From: an uncultured Clostridia bacterium
Lineage (GTDB): Bacteria; Bacillota; Clostridia; Christensenellales; Borkfalkiaceae
Direction: 5' to 3'
Length of the DNA stretch: 6,807 bases
Assembly (NCBI GenBank): GCA_947627125.1
Contig: CANQUY010000098.1
Span: forward strand, 1-6,807
The notes under the pieces: generated by a model
Seen by the model: the letters and a program-made list of their open reading frames with translations, nothing else
The model's database searches: none
Told to the model about the DNA's origin: nothing
Program-made: the position numbers and the translations under genes
Shown here: positions 6,081 to 6,807 of the stretch, piece after piece
Numbering within the stretch: position 1 is the stretch's first letter
Layout: the number at the start of each line of letters is the position of its first letter

Positions 6081-6515
6081 TTATTCTCCTTTTGCGGCGA
6101 TTTTTTGCATTTTTGCCGCCAAAACCTGCAATGTGGAAAGAAGTTCTTCGGGGGCTTCGATCTCCGAATAAATTGCCCTTTCTCTTTGATAGAGGTCAGA
6201 CAAAATTTCGTCTGCGTATTCTTTTCCGCTCGGCGTCAAAGATACGAGAAGTTCCCGCCGCTCTCCCTTGATCTGAGAGAGCGCAACATAGTTTTTGCTC
6301 TCTAAATCTTTGATGATGGTGTTCGCCGTGCTCCGCGGGATCGCCCAATCCTCGCAGATCTGTTTTTGGCTGTGACGCTCGCCGTCGTTCAGGGCGTAGA
6401 GGATCCAAAGATGGTTGGGAGAGGCGAGTTTGCACCCCTTTCCATATTGTTGATATACGCCGTCGATCTGATATATGAGCTTCCCGAGCCTGTAAAAAAA
6501 GATACGTTCGTCCAT
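6081..6515 (-). CDS. MarR-family transcriptional regulator
   Basis: The 144-residue protein has the MarR winged helix-turn-helix: SQKQICEDWAIPRSTANTIIKDLESKNYV at residues 49-77, where RSTANTIIKDLES is the recognition helix, followed by the wing (IKGERRELLVSLTPSGKEYA). Terminal helices form the dimer region. MarR proteins usually repress their own operon and release DNA on binding a small phenolic ligand or on cysteine oxidation; Cys28 and Cys54 are the only cysteines. As first gene, next to a consensus promoter covered by TTTCGGA half-sites, it is probably the autorepressor of the whole operon (inference). The start at 6515 has GAGG seven bases upstream. Its last codons encode the ribosome binding site of the flavodoxin gene. 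Confidence 0.93.
   Translation of the reverse strand: MDERIFFYRLGKLIYQIDGVYQQYGKGCKLASPNHLWILYALNDGERHSQKQICEDWAIPRSTANTIIKDLESKNYVALSQIKGERRELLVSLTPSGKEYADEILSDLYQRERAIYSEIEAPEELLSTLQVLAAKMQKIAAKGE
6084..6091 (-). promoter_or_regulatory. Shine-Dalgarno of the flavodoxin gene inside the MarR coding end
   Basis: The MarR codons for Lys-Gly-Glu (AAA GGA GAA) followed by TAA supply AAGGAG for the next gene, whose ATG comes one base after the stop. This ties translation of the flavodoxin to that of the regulator. Confidence 0.7.
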
Positions 6516-6537
6516 AAGTTTGCCTCAAAAATTCTAT

Positions 6538-6590
6538 TTCGGATTTTAATTATAATTCCGTTTCGGATTTCTGTCAAGCATATTCCGAAA
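6538..6590 (-). promoter_or_regulatory. Putative MarR operator: three TTTCGGA half-sites over the promoter
   Basis: On the + strand TTTCGGAT occurs at 6538-6545 and again at 6561-6568, exactly 23 bases apart, and the inverted form TTCCGAAA is at 6583-6590. A short palindrome TCCGTTTCGGA (6557-6567) falls between the -35 and -10 boxes. The sites cover the predicted start of transcription, the spacer and the -35 upstream side, the right places for repression. That MarR binds them is an inference. Confidence 0.6.
6549..6577 (-). promoter_or_regulatory. Consensus housekeeping-sigma promoter of the operon
   Basis: On the minus strand TTGACA (6572-6577) and TATAAT (6549-6554) are both exact consensus boxes separated by the ideal 17 bases. 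The predicted transcription start is about 6542, giving a leader of under 30 bases before the MarR ATG. AT-rich DNA with two TTTTTGTGA copies (about 6594-6612) lies just upstream and may act as an UP-like element. Such a strong promoter implies tight repression when off. Confidence 0.9.
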
Positions 6591-6640
6591 ATATTTTTGT
6601 GAATTTTTTGTGACGGCTCCCACGCAGAATGTTGGAGTAT

Positions 6641-6663
6641 AAAAAAATCCCGCCGACAAGGCG
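6641..6663 (-). terminator. Weak intrinsic terminator-like hairpin
   Basis: Reading the minus strand, CGCC (6660-6663), a 5-base loop and GGCG (6651-6654) form a short stem followed by GGA and seven T residues (6641-6647). It would end transcripts entering from the right, before the operon promoter. The stem is only 4 bp and overlaps the outer end of the large palindrome, which could serve as an alternative stem. Confidence 0.35.
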
Positions 6664-6749
6664 TTCATTCAAAGCGTAGCGATGAATCCCATAATACTTA
6701 CGGACTTCCGTGCGTTTTATGGGATCCTTCGCTGCGCTCAGGATGAGCG
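6662..6749. repeat. 88-bp imperfect palindrome (dispersed palindromic element)
   Basis: The arms pair without gaps around a centre at 6705/6706. By hand count, of 43 facing positions 33 are Watson-Crick, 4 are G-T and 6 are mismatches. The best block is ATCCCATAA (6686-6694) against TTATGGGAT (6717-6725), and the tip is ACGGA/TCCGT. The right arm contains CTTCGCTGCGCTCAGGATGA, similar in style to short interspersed palindromes common between genes in gut Clostridia. A diverged single arm recurs at 1102-1155. No protein-coding potential is seen. Confidence 0.8.
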
Positions 6750-6807
6750 AGCGGGGCGGGATGAGCGGCGGGGCGGGATGAGCGGCGGGGCGGGATGAGC
6801 GGCGGGG
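6743..6807. repeat. 17-bp GC-rich tandem repeat running off the right edge
   Basis: The unit ATGAGCGGCGGGGCGGG is present as an 18-base variant (6743-6760), two exact 17-base copies (6761-6777, 6778-6794) and a partial copy (6795-6807) cut by the window end. The unit length is not a multiple of three and no reading frame or ribosome binding site accompanies it, so it is not coding. The first copy overlaps the outer end of the palindrome's right arm (GGATGAGCG). The true copy number is unknown. Confidence 0.9.

Noticed and set aside
6594..6660. Small RNA or tRNA gene upstream of the promoter
   Set aside because: No cloverleaf or conserved RNA motif can be seen; the stretch is AT-rich with a short weak hairpin only.
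6743..6807. CRISPR array
   Set aside because: The units abut directly with no unique spacers between repeats, and there are no cas genes in the window.

Overview
The window reads as one minus-strand operon of at least ten genes from a bacterium that is probably a Clostridia-type Firmicute and a gut anaerobe. The reasons are strong AGGAGG-type ribosome binding sites, lipoprotein signal peptides with an LSAC lipobox, a BspA-type leucine-rich repeat protein, a ferredoxin-fused aldo/keto reductase and medium GC content. Lineage is an inference; there is no rRNA or other marker gene here.

Layout, in the direction of transcription (right to left). The right edge (about 6516-6807) has no gene. It holds a 17-bp GC-rich tandem repeat running out of the window, an 88-bp imperfect palindrome, a weak terminator-like hairpin, and a consensus promoter (TTGACA, 17 bp, TATAAT) overlapped by copies of the half-site TTTCGGA. 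This promoter drives a MarR-family regulator (6081-6515), followed by a short flavodoxin (5597-6079), an FMN reductase with an Isf-type four-cysteine motif (5040-5600), an antibiotic-biosynthesis-monooxygenase-type small protein (4743-5036), an aldo/keto reductase with two C-terminal [4Fe-4S] motifs (3572-4699), a cyclophilin-like lipoprotein (3073-3561), a second four-cysteine flavoprotein (2516-3055), a lipoprotein that fuses a BspA-type LRR domain to a complete flavodoxin domain (1136-2491), a carboxymuconolactone decarboxylase-cupin fusion (307-1059), and the first 86 residues of an alpha/beta hydrolase (1-258, cut by the left edge). Gaps between genes are mostly 0-50 bases, and the first genes are translationally coupled.

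How the genes may work together (inference): four flavin-domain proteins, an Fe-S aldo/keto reductase, an ABM-type protein and a CMD-cupin under one MarR regulator suggest an inducible response to a redox-active or electrophilic compound, such as a quinone, aromatic or reactive carbonyl. Two products carry lipoprotein signals, so part of the system is predicted to sit on the outer face of the membrane. The least ordinary element is the exported LRR-flavodoxin, because flavodoxins are normally cytoplasmic.

The second theme is a dispersed palindromic element. The full copy lies upstream of the operon. One degraded arm lies at about 1102-1155, where it supplies the end of the LRR-flavodoxin gene and part of a hairpin just upstream of the CMD-cupin gene.
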